Shown here: positions 53,450-61,584 of the stretch, in pieces
How positions within the stretch are numbered: the stretch's first letter is position 1
Layout: each line of letters begins with the position of its first letter
DNA from: Methylomicrobium sp035916875
GTDB lineage: Bacteria; Pseudomonadota; Gammaproteobacteria; Methylococcales; Methylomonadaceae
Assembly (NCBI RefSeq): GCF_035916875.1
Contig: NZ_JAXUHN010000073.1
Coordinates: forward strand, 1-64,000
Direction of reading: 5' to 3'
Length of the DNA stretch: 64,000 bases
Position numbers and translations under genes: made by a program
The notes under the pieces: model-generated
What the model was told of the DNA's origin: nothing
Database searches by the model: none
The model's input: only the letters and a program-made list of their open reading frames with translations

Positions 53450-56026
53450 ATGCGGATGGATAAATTAACCGGCAAATTTCAGGAAGCGCTGGCAGAAGCC
53501 CAAAGCCTTGCCCTGGGCAAGGATCATCAATTCATCGAGCCCGTGCATCTGATGATTGCCTTGCTCGATCAGGAAGGCGGCAGCATCAAACCTTTACTCG
53601 CGCAAATCGGCGTCAATACCCACGCCCTGCGCAGCGAACTCGGACAGGCGCTGAACCGGCTGGCGACCGTTTCGGGCGCGGGCGGCGACGTGCAGATTTC
53701 GAACGAGCTGGCGCGGCTGTTGAACGTGACCGACAAGCTGGCGCAAAAGCGCGGCGACAAGTTCATCGCCAGCGAGCTGTTTTTACTGGCAGTGTTCGAG
53801 GAAAAAGGGCTGTTGCAGGACTTGCTGAAAAAAGCCGGTGCCACCAAGCAGGCGGTCGAAAAGGCGATCGAGGCGATGCGCGGCGGCCAGGCGGTCGATG
53901 ATCAGAACGCCGAAGATCAGCGCCAGGCCTTGAAAAAATACACGATCGACCTGACCGAACGCGCGGAAGCGGGCAAGCTCGACCCGGTGATCGGTCGCGA
54001 CGACGAAATCCGCCGCACCATTCAAGTGCTGCAGCGCCGCACCAAAAATAACCCGGTGCTGATCGGAGAGCCCGGCGTCGGCAAGACCGCGATCGTCGAA
54101 GGCCTGGCGCAACGTATCGTCAACGGCGAAGTGCCCGAAGGCATCAAGGGCAAGCGGGTGCTGGCGCTGGACATGGCGGCCCTGATCGCCGGCGCGAAGT
54201 TTCGCGGCGAGTTCGAGGAGCGCTTGAAAGCGGTGTTGAACGATCTGGCCAAGCAGGAAGGGCAGGTAATCCTGTTCATCGACGAACTGCACACGATGGT
54301 CGGCGCGGGCAAGGCCGAAGGCGCGATGGACGCCGGCAACATGCTGAAGCCGGCGTTGGCACGAGGCGAACTGCACTGCGTCGGCGCGACGACCCTGGAC
54401 GAATACCGCAAATATGTCGAAAAAGACGCGGCGCTGGAACGCCGCTTCCAGAAGGTGCTGGTCGATGAGCCGTCGGTCGAGGACACGATTGCGATTCTGC
54501 GCGGCCTGAAGGAAAAATACGAGGTGCATCACGGCGTGGACATCACCGATCCGGCGATCGTCGCGGCGGCGGGGCTGTCTTACCGTTATATCGCCGACCG
54601 GCAGTTGCCGGACAAGGCGATCGATCTGATCGACGAGGCCGCCAGCCGCATCCGGATGGAACAGGATTCTAAACCCGAGGCGATGGACAAACTCGACCGG
54701 CGCCTGATTCAATTGAAGATCGAGCAGGTTGCGCTGAAGAAGGAAGCCGATGCGGCGTCGAAAAAACGGCTGGAAATTCTGGAAGAAGAAATCGCCGAAG
54801 TCGAAAAGGAATACTCCGATCTGGAGGAAATCTGGAAAGCCGAGAAAGCCTCCCTGCAAGGCTCCGCGACGATCAAGGAAAAGTTGGATCACGCGAAAAT
54901 CGAGCTTGAATCGGCGAAGCGCGCGAGCGATCTGAACCGGATGGCGGAATTGCAATATGGCATCATTCCGGCGCTGGAAAAGCAACTGGCGCAGGCGGGG
55001 ACCGGCGAAACGCGCAAGATGACCCTGCTGCGCAACAAGGTGACCGAGGAAGAAATCGCCGAAGTCGTCTCCAAATGGACCGGCATTCCGGTATCGAAAA
55101 TGATGGAAGGCGAGCGCGACAAACTGCTGCGCATGGAAGAAGCCCTGAGCAGGCGTGTGGTCGGCCAGGAGGAAGCCCTGAAGGCGGTCAGCAATGCGAT
55201 CCGTCGTTCGCGCGCGGGGCTGTCCGATCCGAACCGGCCGAACGGCTCGTTCCTGTTTCTGGGGCCGACCGGCGTCGGCAAGACCGAATTGTGCAAGGCG
55301 CTGGCCGAGTTCCTGTTCGATACGGTCGATGCCTTGGTGCGGATCGATATGTCCGAATTCATGGAGAAACATTCGGTCGCGCGTATGATCGGCGCGCCGC
55401 CGGGCTACGTCGGCTACGAGGAAGGCGGCAATCTGACCGAGGCGGTGCGCCGGAAGCCCTATTCGGTGATCCTGATGGACGAAGTCGAAAAGGCGCATCC
55501 GGATGTATTCAATGTGCTGTTGCAAGTTCTGGATGACGGACGCTTGACCGATGGGCAAGGCCGGACCGTCGATTTTCGCAATACGGTCGTGGTGATGACG
55601 TCGAATCTGGGTTCGAGCCGGATTCAGGAGCTCGCGGGCGAGGCCAATTACCTGGAAATGAAGGCCGAGGTGATGGACATCGTCGGCATGCATTTTCGGC
55701 CCGAGTTCATCAACAGGATCGACGAAGTCGTGGTGTTCCATCCGCTCGAACGCGAACAAATCCGGGCGATCGCGAAGATTCAGATCGGCAATCTGCACAA
55801 ACGTCTGGCCGACCGCGAAATCGGCTTCGAAATCAGCGAGGCCGCGCTCGATCGTCTCGGCGAGGCCGGCTTCGATCCGGTGTACGGCGCGCGGCCTCTG
55901 AAACGCGCGATTCAGCATCAGCTCGAAAATCCGCTGGCGCAGGAGATTCTGGCCGGTCGATTCGAATCCGGGGATACGATTAAAGTCGAGCTGGAAGACG
56001 GGGTTTTGCGGTTTGTGAAAGCCTGA
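53450..56026 (+). CDS. clpB: chaperone disaggregase ClpB
   Basis: 858-residue Hsp100 protein that resolubilises aggregated proteins with DnaK. The N-domain (MDKLTGKFQEALAEAQSLAL) is followed by nucleotide-binding domain 1 with Walker A GEPGVGKTAIVEG and Walker B VILFIDELHTMVGAG. The middle coiled coil spans about 410-525. Domain 2 has GPTGVGKTELCKAL and ILMDEVEKAHPDVF. Length matches E. coli ClpB (857). It is transcribed from a near-perfect sigma-32 promoter and is unrelated in function to clpV at 43364. Confidence 0.98.
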   Translation: MRMDKLTGKFQEALAEAQSLALGKDHQFIEPVHLMIALLDQEGGSIKPLLAQIGVNTHALRSELGQALNRLATVSGAGGDVQISNELARLLNVTDKLAQKRGDKFIASELFLLAVFEEKGLLQDLLKKAGATKQAVEKAIEAMRGGQAVDDQNAEDQRQALKKYTIDLTERAEAGKLDPVIGRDDEIRRTIQVLQRRTKNNPVLIGEPGVGKTAIVEGLAQRIVNGEVPEGIKGKRVLALDMAALIAGAKFRGEFEERLKAVLNDLAKQEGQVILFIDELHTMVGAGKAEGAMDAGNMLKPALARGELHCVGATTLDEYRKYVEKDAALERRFQKVLVDEPSVEDTIAILRGLKEKYEVHHGVDITDPAIVAAAGLSYRYIADRQLPDKAIDLIDEAASRIRMEQDSKPEAMDKLDRRLIQLKIEQVALKKEADAASKKRLEILEEEIAEVEKEYSDLEEIWKAEKASLQGSATIKEKLDHAKIELESAKRASDLNRMAELQYGIIPALEKQLAQAGTGETRKMTLLRNKVTEEEIAEVVSKWTGIPVSKMMEGERDKLLRMEEALSRRVVGQEEALKAVSNAIRRSRAGLSDPNRPNGSFLFLGPTGVGKTELCKALAEFLFDTVDALVRIDMSEFMEKHSVARMIGAPPGYVGYEEGGNLTEAVRRKPYSVILMDEVEKAHPDVFNVLLQVLDDGRLTDGQGRTVDFRNTVVVMTSNLGSSRIQELAGEANYLEMKAEVMDIVGMHFRPEFINRIDEVVVFHPLEREQIRAIAKIQIGNLHKRLADREIGFEISEAALDRLGEAGFDPVYGARPLKRAIQHQLENPLAQEILAGRFESGDTIKVELEDGVLRFVKA

Positions 56027-56162
56027 TTCCCCAAATCGAGGCTGGCCGGATTAAAGCCTGGCTTGTCCTCGTCATTTTCGGTTGCCGAGGATTTGCTATG
56101 CTTTAGGCGCGGCGTTAGCAACTGCTAATGCCGCGCCAGCCCTAATTCTCCTCCACACGCAT

Positions 56163-56537
56163 GTGAAAGACCTCGTCATCCTATTGATCGTTTTCTATCA
56201 AAAAGTCATCTCGCCTTACAAGGGGTTCCGTTGCGCTTATGCGGTCCTGCACGGAGGCGATTCCTGCGCCGAGGCGGTCAAGAAAATCGTGCTGGCCCAA
56301 GGACCCGTCGGTGGCTACACGGATATCCGAGCACGTTTTCGAGCCTGCAAGGAAGCCAACGAAACCCTGATAAGAAACGGTCAACGGCGGCGCGGCCGGA
56401 ACGATTGCGATGAATGCCCCGATTGCGACTGCGATTTTACCGCGGGCTGCCCCTCGAAAAATTTGGACGCATGCAAAGGCAGCAACTGTGATCTGCCGGA
56501 TTTACCTGGCGATTCGCCTTGCGACTGTTCGTTTTAG
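56163..56537 (+). CDS. yidD: membrane protein insertion efficiency factor YidD-like
   Basis: About 124-residue YidD-family protein. The hydrophobic start VKDLVILLIVFYQKVISPYKGFRCAY, then HGGDSCAEAVKKIVL, match the family core. YidD normally is 80-90 residues and acts near YidC in membrane protein insertion. Here a 45-residue Cys-rich tail is added (DECPDCDCD, AGCPSKN, GDSPCDCSF). The start is uncertain: GTG 56163 gives the family N-terminus, but no clear ribosome binding site is present. It is not in the usual rpmH-rnpA-yidD-yidC cluster, so it may be a second copy. A decayed partial duplicate lies at 57479. Confidence 0.78.
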   Translation: MKDLVILLIVFYQKVISPYKGFRCAYAVLHGGDSCAEAVKKIVLAQGPVGGYTDIRARFRACKEANETLIRNGQRRRGRNDCDECPDCDCDFTAGCPSKNLDACKGSNCDLPDLPGDSPCDCSF

Positions 56538-56587
56538 ACTCCAACAATCTACCGATTGGTAATGTTTGATGGGTGCAATCGGGTTTC

Positions 56588-57154
56588 TTAGCGCCTATAA
56601 GTTCCTATCAATTCTGCCTTATCGATGATATGTCCCACCATCTCCTTTTCCAGTGCGGCTTTATCGGGTAGATTCAAATCCGGCAAAGGCGTGTCCAGTG
56701 CGTAAAGTTTAAAAAAATAACGATGACTGCCAAAAGGTGGGCATGGCCCGTTGTAGCTGGTGTCTTTCCAGTCGTTCTTGCCGTGTAGCGCGCCTTTGGG
56801 CAGATCTTGCGGCGCAATGTTTTGCGGTAATTCGGAAACTGTCGGCGGAATGTTGTATAGCAGCCAGTGCACCCAGGTCATGACCGGCAGGAAGGGCGCA
56901 GGCACATCAGGGTCGTCCATGATCAACGCAAGACTCTTGGCGTTGGGCGGAACATTGGCCCAGGCCAATGCGGGCGAGATATTGGAGCCGTCGCAAGTAA
57001 ATTGTTTGGGGATCGCATTTTGATGCTCAAAAGCGGAAGACTTGAGAGTCATGGTCATGGCGGTTACTCCTTCAACCGAAAGCGAGAGGGGTGAATAGCA
57101 GCAGAAAAGCAATCCGACTGATCGAATGTATGGCTGGAGTTTTTTGATTTGCAT
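56588..57154 (-). CDS. YbhB/YbcL-family (PEBP) protein, exported
   Basis: 188-residue phosphatidylethanolamine-binding-like protein. The PEBP core is clear: FTCDGSNISPALAWANVPPN, IMDDPDVPAPFLPVMTWVHW, and GPCPPFGSHRYFFKLYALD. The start at 57154 has a strong AAGGAG 6 nt upstream and gives a leader of about 30 residues with a hydrophobic part (VGLLFCCYSPLSLSV), suggesting export to the periplasm. Family members are thought to bind small anionic ligands, but the bacterial role is unclear. Confidence 0.88.
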   Translation of the reverse strand: MQIKKLQPYIRSVGLLFCCYSPLSLSVEGVTAMTMTLKSSAFEHQNAIPKQFTCDGSNISPALAWANVPPNAKSLALIMDDPDVPAPFLPVMTWVHWLLYNIPPTVSELPQNIAPQDLPKGALHGKNDWKDTSYNGPCPPFGSHRYFFKLYALDTPLPDLNLPDKAALEKEMVGHIIDKAELIGTYRR

Positions 57155-57196
57155 CGGTTTCTCCTTGCGTTGAACAGTAATGAATAACTCAATGAC

Positions 57197-57460
57197 TCAG
57201 ACGGGGGATAAAGGTTCTATCCCTTCATTTACAATCAATGTGGGATTATCTTTTTTGAAGCTGACTTTCAAATTCTCCGGCATCTTCGTAAACAAAAAAA
57301 CTTCTCGAGTCGGCATCCCGGTTTCTTCTCGGGCAACGGTAAAATTCCGGCGCACCATTGCGGCCACCATTTTGATTTCGCGCGTCGCCAAATTTCGCTC
57401 CGTGCAAAAGCGAAAGGCATGCGCGGTGGAATCTTTGCCCACTAGCAGAATTGGAATCAC
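57197..57460 (-). CDS. small protein, unknown function
   Basis: 87-residue protein of unknown family. It starts with GTG at 57460, preceded 9 nt upstream by a perfect AGGAGG. The ATG two bases earlier is out of frame and stops at once. The sequence has an IPILLVGKDSTAHAF strand-loop, AAMVRRNFTVAREETG and VFLFTKMPENLKVSF segments. No membrane region. It lies upstream of the PEBP gene in the same orientation, 42 bp apart, so the two may be co-transcribed. Confidence 0.6.
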   Translation of the reverse strand: MIPILLVGKDSTAHAFRFCTERNLATREIKMVAAMVRRNFTVAREETGMPTREVFLFTKMPENLKVSFKKDNPTLIVNEGIEPLSPV

Positions 57461-57478
57461 ATTTTTGAACCTCCTAGA

Positions 57479-57630
57479 CCGGCATCCGCGCCCGCTTTCA
57501 CGTCTGCGCGCAAGCCATCGAAACCTTGATCAGAAAACGCCAGTACCGGCGCGGTCAGGATGATGGCGGCGACGGTCTCGGCGAATCGATGTTTGTCCGC
57601 CAAGCAATGCCTATTTTTGTGAAGGATTGA
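57479..57630 (+). pseudogene. decayed partial duplicate of yidD
   Basis: Plus-strand reading gives GIRARFHVCAQAIETLIRKR followed by QYRRGQDDGG, closely matching the yidD residues DIRARFRACKEANETLIRNG followed by QRRRGRND at 56163-56537. It then diverges and stops at 57628-57630. The N-terminal membrane part is absent. It is thus a broken copy of the neighbouring gene lying 0.9 kb away. Confidence 0.7.
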
Positions 57631-57805
57631 GGTGTGAAAGTTCAAGTCGCGAATTGCCGGAGCATTCTTGCGTTTTACCTTGGAACTGTTCGTTTTAACG
57701 GGCTATCGTAGGAGTGAATGTTTTAATTTTTGTATCGGGCCTATTAATAAATAAAAAATTGTATAGTAGAATAGCCGGTTATTTTATTGCTTTTAGGTGC
57801 GGTTT

Positions 57806-59272
57806 ATGCATATAGTTCAAGAAGCGCTCACATTTGATGATGTGTTATTGGTGCCTGCGCACTCGACGGTGCTGCCGCGTGAAGTCGAATTGAAAACGCG
57901 GCTGACGCGTGGCATCACGCTAAACATTCCGCTGGTTTCCGCGGCAATGGATACGGTGACCGAGGCTCGGCTGGCGATTGCGATGGCGCAGGAAGGCGGC
58001 ATCGGCATCATTCATAAGAACATGACCGCCGAGCAGCAGGCCCGCGAAGTGCGCAGCGTCAAGAAATATGAAAGCGGCGTAATCAAAGATCCGATAACCG
58101 TTTCGCCCGAGACCACTATTCGCGATGTGATAAGGTTGACTCGCGCGAAAAATATTTCCGGGGTGCCGGTCGTGGATGGCGATGAACTGGTCGGCATCGT
58201 AACCAGTCGCGATATGCGTTTCGAGACCCGCTATGATGAACCGGTCACCAAAATCATGACGCCAAAAGAGCGTTTGGTGACGGTCAATGAGAATGCCGAT
58301 CGGAAGGAAGCGATCGCGTTATTGCATAAGCATCGGATCGAAAAAGTGCTGGTTGTGAATGATGCGTTTCACTTGCGCGGCATGATTACCGTCAAGGACA
58401 TTCAAAAAGCGAAGGACTATCCGCAGGCCTGCAAGGACGAGCTGGAAAGATTGCGCGTCGGCGCGGCGGTCGGCACCGGTCACGGCACCGAAGAGCGCGT
58501 CGAGGCACTGGTCGCCGCCGGCGTCGATGTGATTGTGGTCGATACCGCGCATGGACATTCTCAAGGCGTCTTGGACCGGGTGCGTTGGGTCAAGCAGCAT
58601 TATCCCGACGTGCAGGTGATCGGCGGCAATATTGCAACCGCCGATGCGGCGCTGGCGCTGGTCGAGGCTGGCGCGGACGGCGTCAAGGTCGGCATCGGTC
58701 CGGGTTCGATCTGTACGACACGGATCGTCGCCGGCGTCGGCGTGCCGCAGATTACCGCGATCAGCAATGTCGCGCTGGCGTTGAAAGGTACCGGCGTGCC
58801 GTTGATCGGCGACGGCGGCATCCGTTATTCCGGCGATGTCGCGAAAGCGCTGGCGGCGGGCGCGTATGCGGTGATGCTCGGCGGCCTGTTTGCCGGCACA
58901 GAGGAAGCGCCGGGCGAGACCGAATTGTTCCAGGGACGCTCGTATAAATCGTACCGGGGCATGGGGTCGTTGGGCGCGATGTCGCAGACACAGGGTTCTA
59001 GCGATCGTTATTTTCAGGAAGAAACCGATTCGGCCGAAAAGCTGGTGCCGGAGGGCATCGAGGGCCGCGTACCGTATAAAGGCAGTCTGATTGCGGTGAT
59101 CCATCAGTTGCTCGGCGGCATCCGCGCCAGTATGGGTTACACCGGCAGCCAGACGATCTCTTCGCTGCACGAGAAAGCGCAGTTTGTGCGCGTGACCAGT
59201 GCCGGAATGCGAGAAAGCCATGTGCACGATGTGACGATCACGAAGGAAGCGCCGAATTATCGGCTGGATTAA
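57806..59272 (+). CDS. guaB: IMP dehydrogenase
   Basis: 488-residue enzyme oxidising IMP to XMP in GMP synthesis. It shows IVQEALTFDDVLLVPAHSTVLP at the N-terminus, two CBS domains (about 95-205, for example TIRDVIRLTRAKNISGVPVV), the catalytic loop GIGPGSICTTRIV with Cys at about 303, and GSLGAMSQ. ATG 57806 gives the exact E. coli length. guaA follows after a 181 bp gap that holds two hairpins, so read-through to guaA may be reduced. Confidence 0.98.
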   Translation: MHIVQEALTFDDVLLVPAHSTVLPREVELKTRLTRGITLNIPLVSAAMDTVTEARLAIAMAQEGGIGIIHKNMTAEQQAREVRSVKKYESGVIKDPITVSPETTIRDVIRLTRAKNISGVPVVDGDELVGIVTSRDMRFETRYDEPVTKIMTPKERLVTVNENADRKEAIALLHKHRIEKVLVVNDAFHLRGMITVKDIQKAKDYPQACKDELERLRVGAAVGTGHGTEERVEALVAAGVDVIVVDTAHGHSQGVLDRVRWVKQHYPDVQVIGGNIATADAALALVEAGADGVKVGIGPGSICTTRIVAGVGVPQITAISNVALALKGTGVPLIGDGGIRYSGDVAKALAAGAYAVMLGGLFAGTEEAPGETELFQGRSYKSYRGMGSLGAMSQTQGSSDRYFQEETDSAEKLVPEGIEGRVPYKGSLIAVIHQLLGGIRASMGYTGSQTISSLHEKAQFVRVTSAGMRESHVHDVTITKEAPNYRLD

Positions 59273-59282
59273 ACTTTGCTAG

Positions 59283-59303
59283 GGTACGCATTGCGTACCT
59301 TTC
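59283..59303 (+). terminator. GGTACGC hairpin after guaB
   Basis: GGTACGC-ATT-GCGTACC followed by TTTC, starting 10 bp after the guaB stop. It is almost identical to the hairpin at 50529-50545. Confidence 0.6.
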
Positions 59304-59396
59304 AAAACTCTGGTCGTATGAAAAATTCTGAAAAGGGTATGAGCCGCATACCGTACAGAGTTTTGCTGCGATGTTTCGATTTCCCTACCAATACAA

Positions 59397-59429
59397 CAAA
59401 AGGGCTCCGATCGGGCCCTTTGTTTTTTT
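59397..59429 (+). terminator. intrinsic terminator/attenuator before guaA
   Basis: AAAGGGC pairs with GCCCTTT around a TCCGATCGG loop, followed by GTTTTTTT. It is a good Rho-independent terminator, 25 bp before the guaA start, and would limit read-through from guaB or attenuate guaA. Confidence 0.75.
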
Positions 59430-59453
59430 GAAGACCCATAACGAGTTTGAGAC

Positions 59454-61040
59454 ATGCAACACACGCACGCGAACATCCATACCGACAAAATCCTGATTTT
59501 GGATTTCGGCTCGCAATATACCCAATTGATTGCGCGTCGGATTCGCGAAATCGGCGTGTATTCGGAAATTTTTTCCTGCGAATGCAGCGCCGACGAAATC
59601 AAGCGGTTCGCTCCGAACGGCATTATTTTGTCCGGCGGCCCCGAAACAGTGACCAGCGGCGACACACCGCGGGCGCCGCAACATGTATTCGAGTCTGGCG
59701 TGCCGGTGCTGGGCATCTGCTATGGCTTGCAGACGATGACAGAGCAACTCGGCGGCAAGGTCGAATCGTCGTACCACCGTGAATTCGGCTATGCGCAAAT
59801 CCGCGCGCGCGGGCATTCGAAATTGCTGGCCGATATTGAGGATCATGTCTCGCCTGAAGGCTACGGTCTGCTGGATGTCTGGATGAGCCATGGCGACCGG
59901 GTCACGCAATTGCCGGAAGGTTTCAAGTTGATCGCAAGTTCGGACGGCGCGCCGATTGCCGGCATCGCGAATGAAGAAAAAGATTTTTACGGCCTGCAAT
60001 TTCATCCCGAAGTCACGCATACCAAGCAGGGCGGCCGGATATTGGCTCGCTTCGTGCTGGAAATTTGCGGCTGTGAGGCTTTGTGGACCGCGGACAATAT
60101 CATCGAAGACAGCATCCAATCGGTGCGCGCGAAGGTCGGCAGCGATCAGGTGATTCTGGGGCTGTCCGGCGGCGTCGATTCGTCGGTGGTGGCTGCATTG
60201 TTGCACAAGGCGATCGGCGATCAATTGACCTGTGTGTTCGTCGACACCGGGCTTTTGCGTCTGAACGAGGGCGACCAGGTGATGGCGATGTTCGCCGAGC
60301 ACATGGGTATCAAGGTGATTCGGGTCGATGCGGAACCGCGTTACCTGGCCGCATTGCAAGGCGTCGCGGACCCCGAGCAGAAACGCAAGATCATCGGCAA
60401 TTTGTTCGTCGAAATCTTCGACGAGGAAGCGGGTAAGCTGACCGATGCGAAATGGCTGGCGCAGGGAACCATTTACCCGGACGTGATCGAATCGGCCGGC
60501 GCGAAAAGCGGCAAAGCGCATCTGATCAAGTCGCACCACAATGTCGGCGGCCTGCCGGAAAACATGGCCCTGAAACTGGTCGAACCGCTGCGCGAACTGT
60601 TCAAGGATGAAGTCAGAAAGCTGGGTTTGGAACTGGGTCTGCCGGCCGACATGATCCACCGGCATCCGTTTCCGGGGCCGGGGCTTGGTGTGCGCATCCT
60701 GGGCGAGGTCAAGAAGGACTATGCCGATCTGTTGCGCCAGGCCGATGCGATTTTCATCGAGGAACTGTACCGCCATGATTTGTACCGAAAAGTCAGTCAG
60801 GCCTTTACAGTGTTTTTGCCGGTCAAGTCGGTCGGCGTGATGGGCGACGGCCGCCGGTACGATTACGTGGTCGCGCTGCGTGCGGTCGAAACGATCGATT
60901 TCATGACCGCGCGCTGGGCGCATCTGCCTTACGATTTTCTCGATCTGGTGTCGCGGCGGATCATCAACGAGGTGCCGGGCATCTCGCGCGTCACTTACGA
61001 TATTTCCGGCAAGCCGCCCGCAACGATTGAATGGGAGTAA
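59454..61040 (+). CDS. guaA: GMP synthase (glutamine-hydrolysing)
   Basis: 528-residue enzyme converting XMP to GMP. The N-terminal class I glutamine amidotransferase has the nucleophile in GICYGLQTM (Cys at about 89) and the QFHPEVTHT His/Glu. The ATP pyrophosphatase domain has LGLSGGVDSSVVA (about residue 238). The C-terminal dimerisation domain ends GKPPATIEWE. It overlaps tadA by 10 bp. Confidence 0.98.
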   Translation: MQHTHANIHTDKILILDFGSQYTQLIARRIREIGVYSEIFSCECSADEIKRFAPNGIILSGGPETVTSGDTPRAPQHVFESGVPVLGICYGLQTMTEQLGGKVESSYHREFGYAQIRARGHSKLLADIEDHVSPEGYGLLDVWMSHGDRVTQLPEGFKLIASSDGAPIAGIANEEKDFYGLQFHPEVTHTKQGGRILARFVLEICGCEALWTADNIIEDSIQSVRAKVGSDQVILGLSGGVDSSVVAALLHKAIGDQLTCVFVDTGLLRLNEGDQVMAMFAEHMGIKVIRVDAEPRYLAALQGVADPEQKRKIIGNLFVEIFDEEAGKLTDAKWLAQGTIYPDVIESAGAKSGKAHLIKSHHNVGGLPENMALKLVEPLRELFKDEVRKLGLELGLPADMIHRHPFPGPGLGVRILGEVKKDYADLLRQADAIFIEELYRHDLYRKVSQAFTVFLPVKSVGVMGDGRRYDYVVALRAVETIDFMTARWAHLPYDFLDLVSRRIINEVPGISRVTYDISGKPPATIEWE

Positions 61041-61492
61041 TCGAAACGGACGATGTCGCCTGGATGCGGCATGCGCTTCGGCTCGCCGAGCGGGCCGAGG
61101 CGCTGGGCGAAGTGCCGATCGGCGCGATAGTGGTCAGGGACGATCGATGCATTGCCGAAGGCTGGAATAGTCCAATCGGAATGAATGACCCGAGCGCGCA
61201 TGCGGAAATCGTTGCGCTACGGCAGGCGGGCAGGGCGGCCGGAAATTATCGCCTGATTGATGCGACCCTGTATGTGACGCTGGAACCTTGTGTGATGTGC
61301 ATGGGCGCGATCAGTCATGCGCGGATTAAAAGATTGGTATTCGGCGCTTTCGATCCGAAGCGCGGGGCCGTCTGCCATGCATTAAGCCTGGCCGACGCGA
61401 GCTTTTTGAATCATCGCGTGGCATGGCAAGGCGGCGTGCTGGAAGCCGAATGCTCGGCGTTGTTAAAAGGTTTTTTTAAAGTCAGGCGCTAG
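61031..61492 (+). CDS. tadA: tRNA-specific adenosine deaminase
   Basis: 153-residue zinc deaminase making inosine at the wobble position of tRNA-Arg(ACG). The active site is SAHAEIVAL (H57, E59) and LEPCVMCMGAI (C87, C90). GEVPIGAIVV near the N-terminus is typical. Its ATG lies within the last codons of guaA, so translation is coupled to guaA. Confidence 0.95.
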   Translation: MGVIETDDVAWMRHALRLAERAEALGEVPIGAIVVRDDRCIAEGWNSPIGMNDPSAHAEIVALRQAGRAAGNYRLIDATLYVTLEPCVMCMGAISHARIKRLVFGAFDPKRGAVCHALSLADASFLNHRVAWQGGVLEAECSALLKGFFKVRR

Positions 61493-61584
61493 CTCGTGTG
61501 GTTTGCATGTACGGTCAAGCCTAGCTTCGATGGAGCGTAACGGATCGAGGATTCGCCGTCTCGATTTATCAAGGCCGCGATTGA

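Noticed and set aside
53783..55918. 711-codon open frame on the minus strand opposite clpB
   Set aside because: Mirror frame of a highly biased conserved gene; the clpB reading is unambiguous.
57457..57645. Minus-strand 62-residue frame
   Set aside because: It overlaps the plus-strand yidD remnant, which has clear sequence similarity; no ribosome binding site.
59385..60923. 512-codon open frame opposite guaA
   Set aside because: Antisense shadow of a conserved gene.
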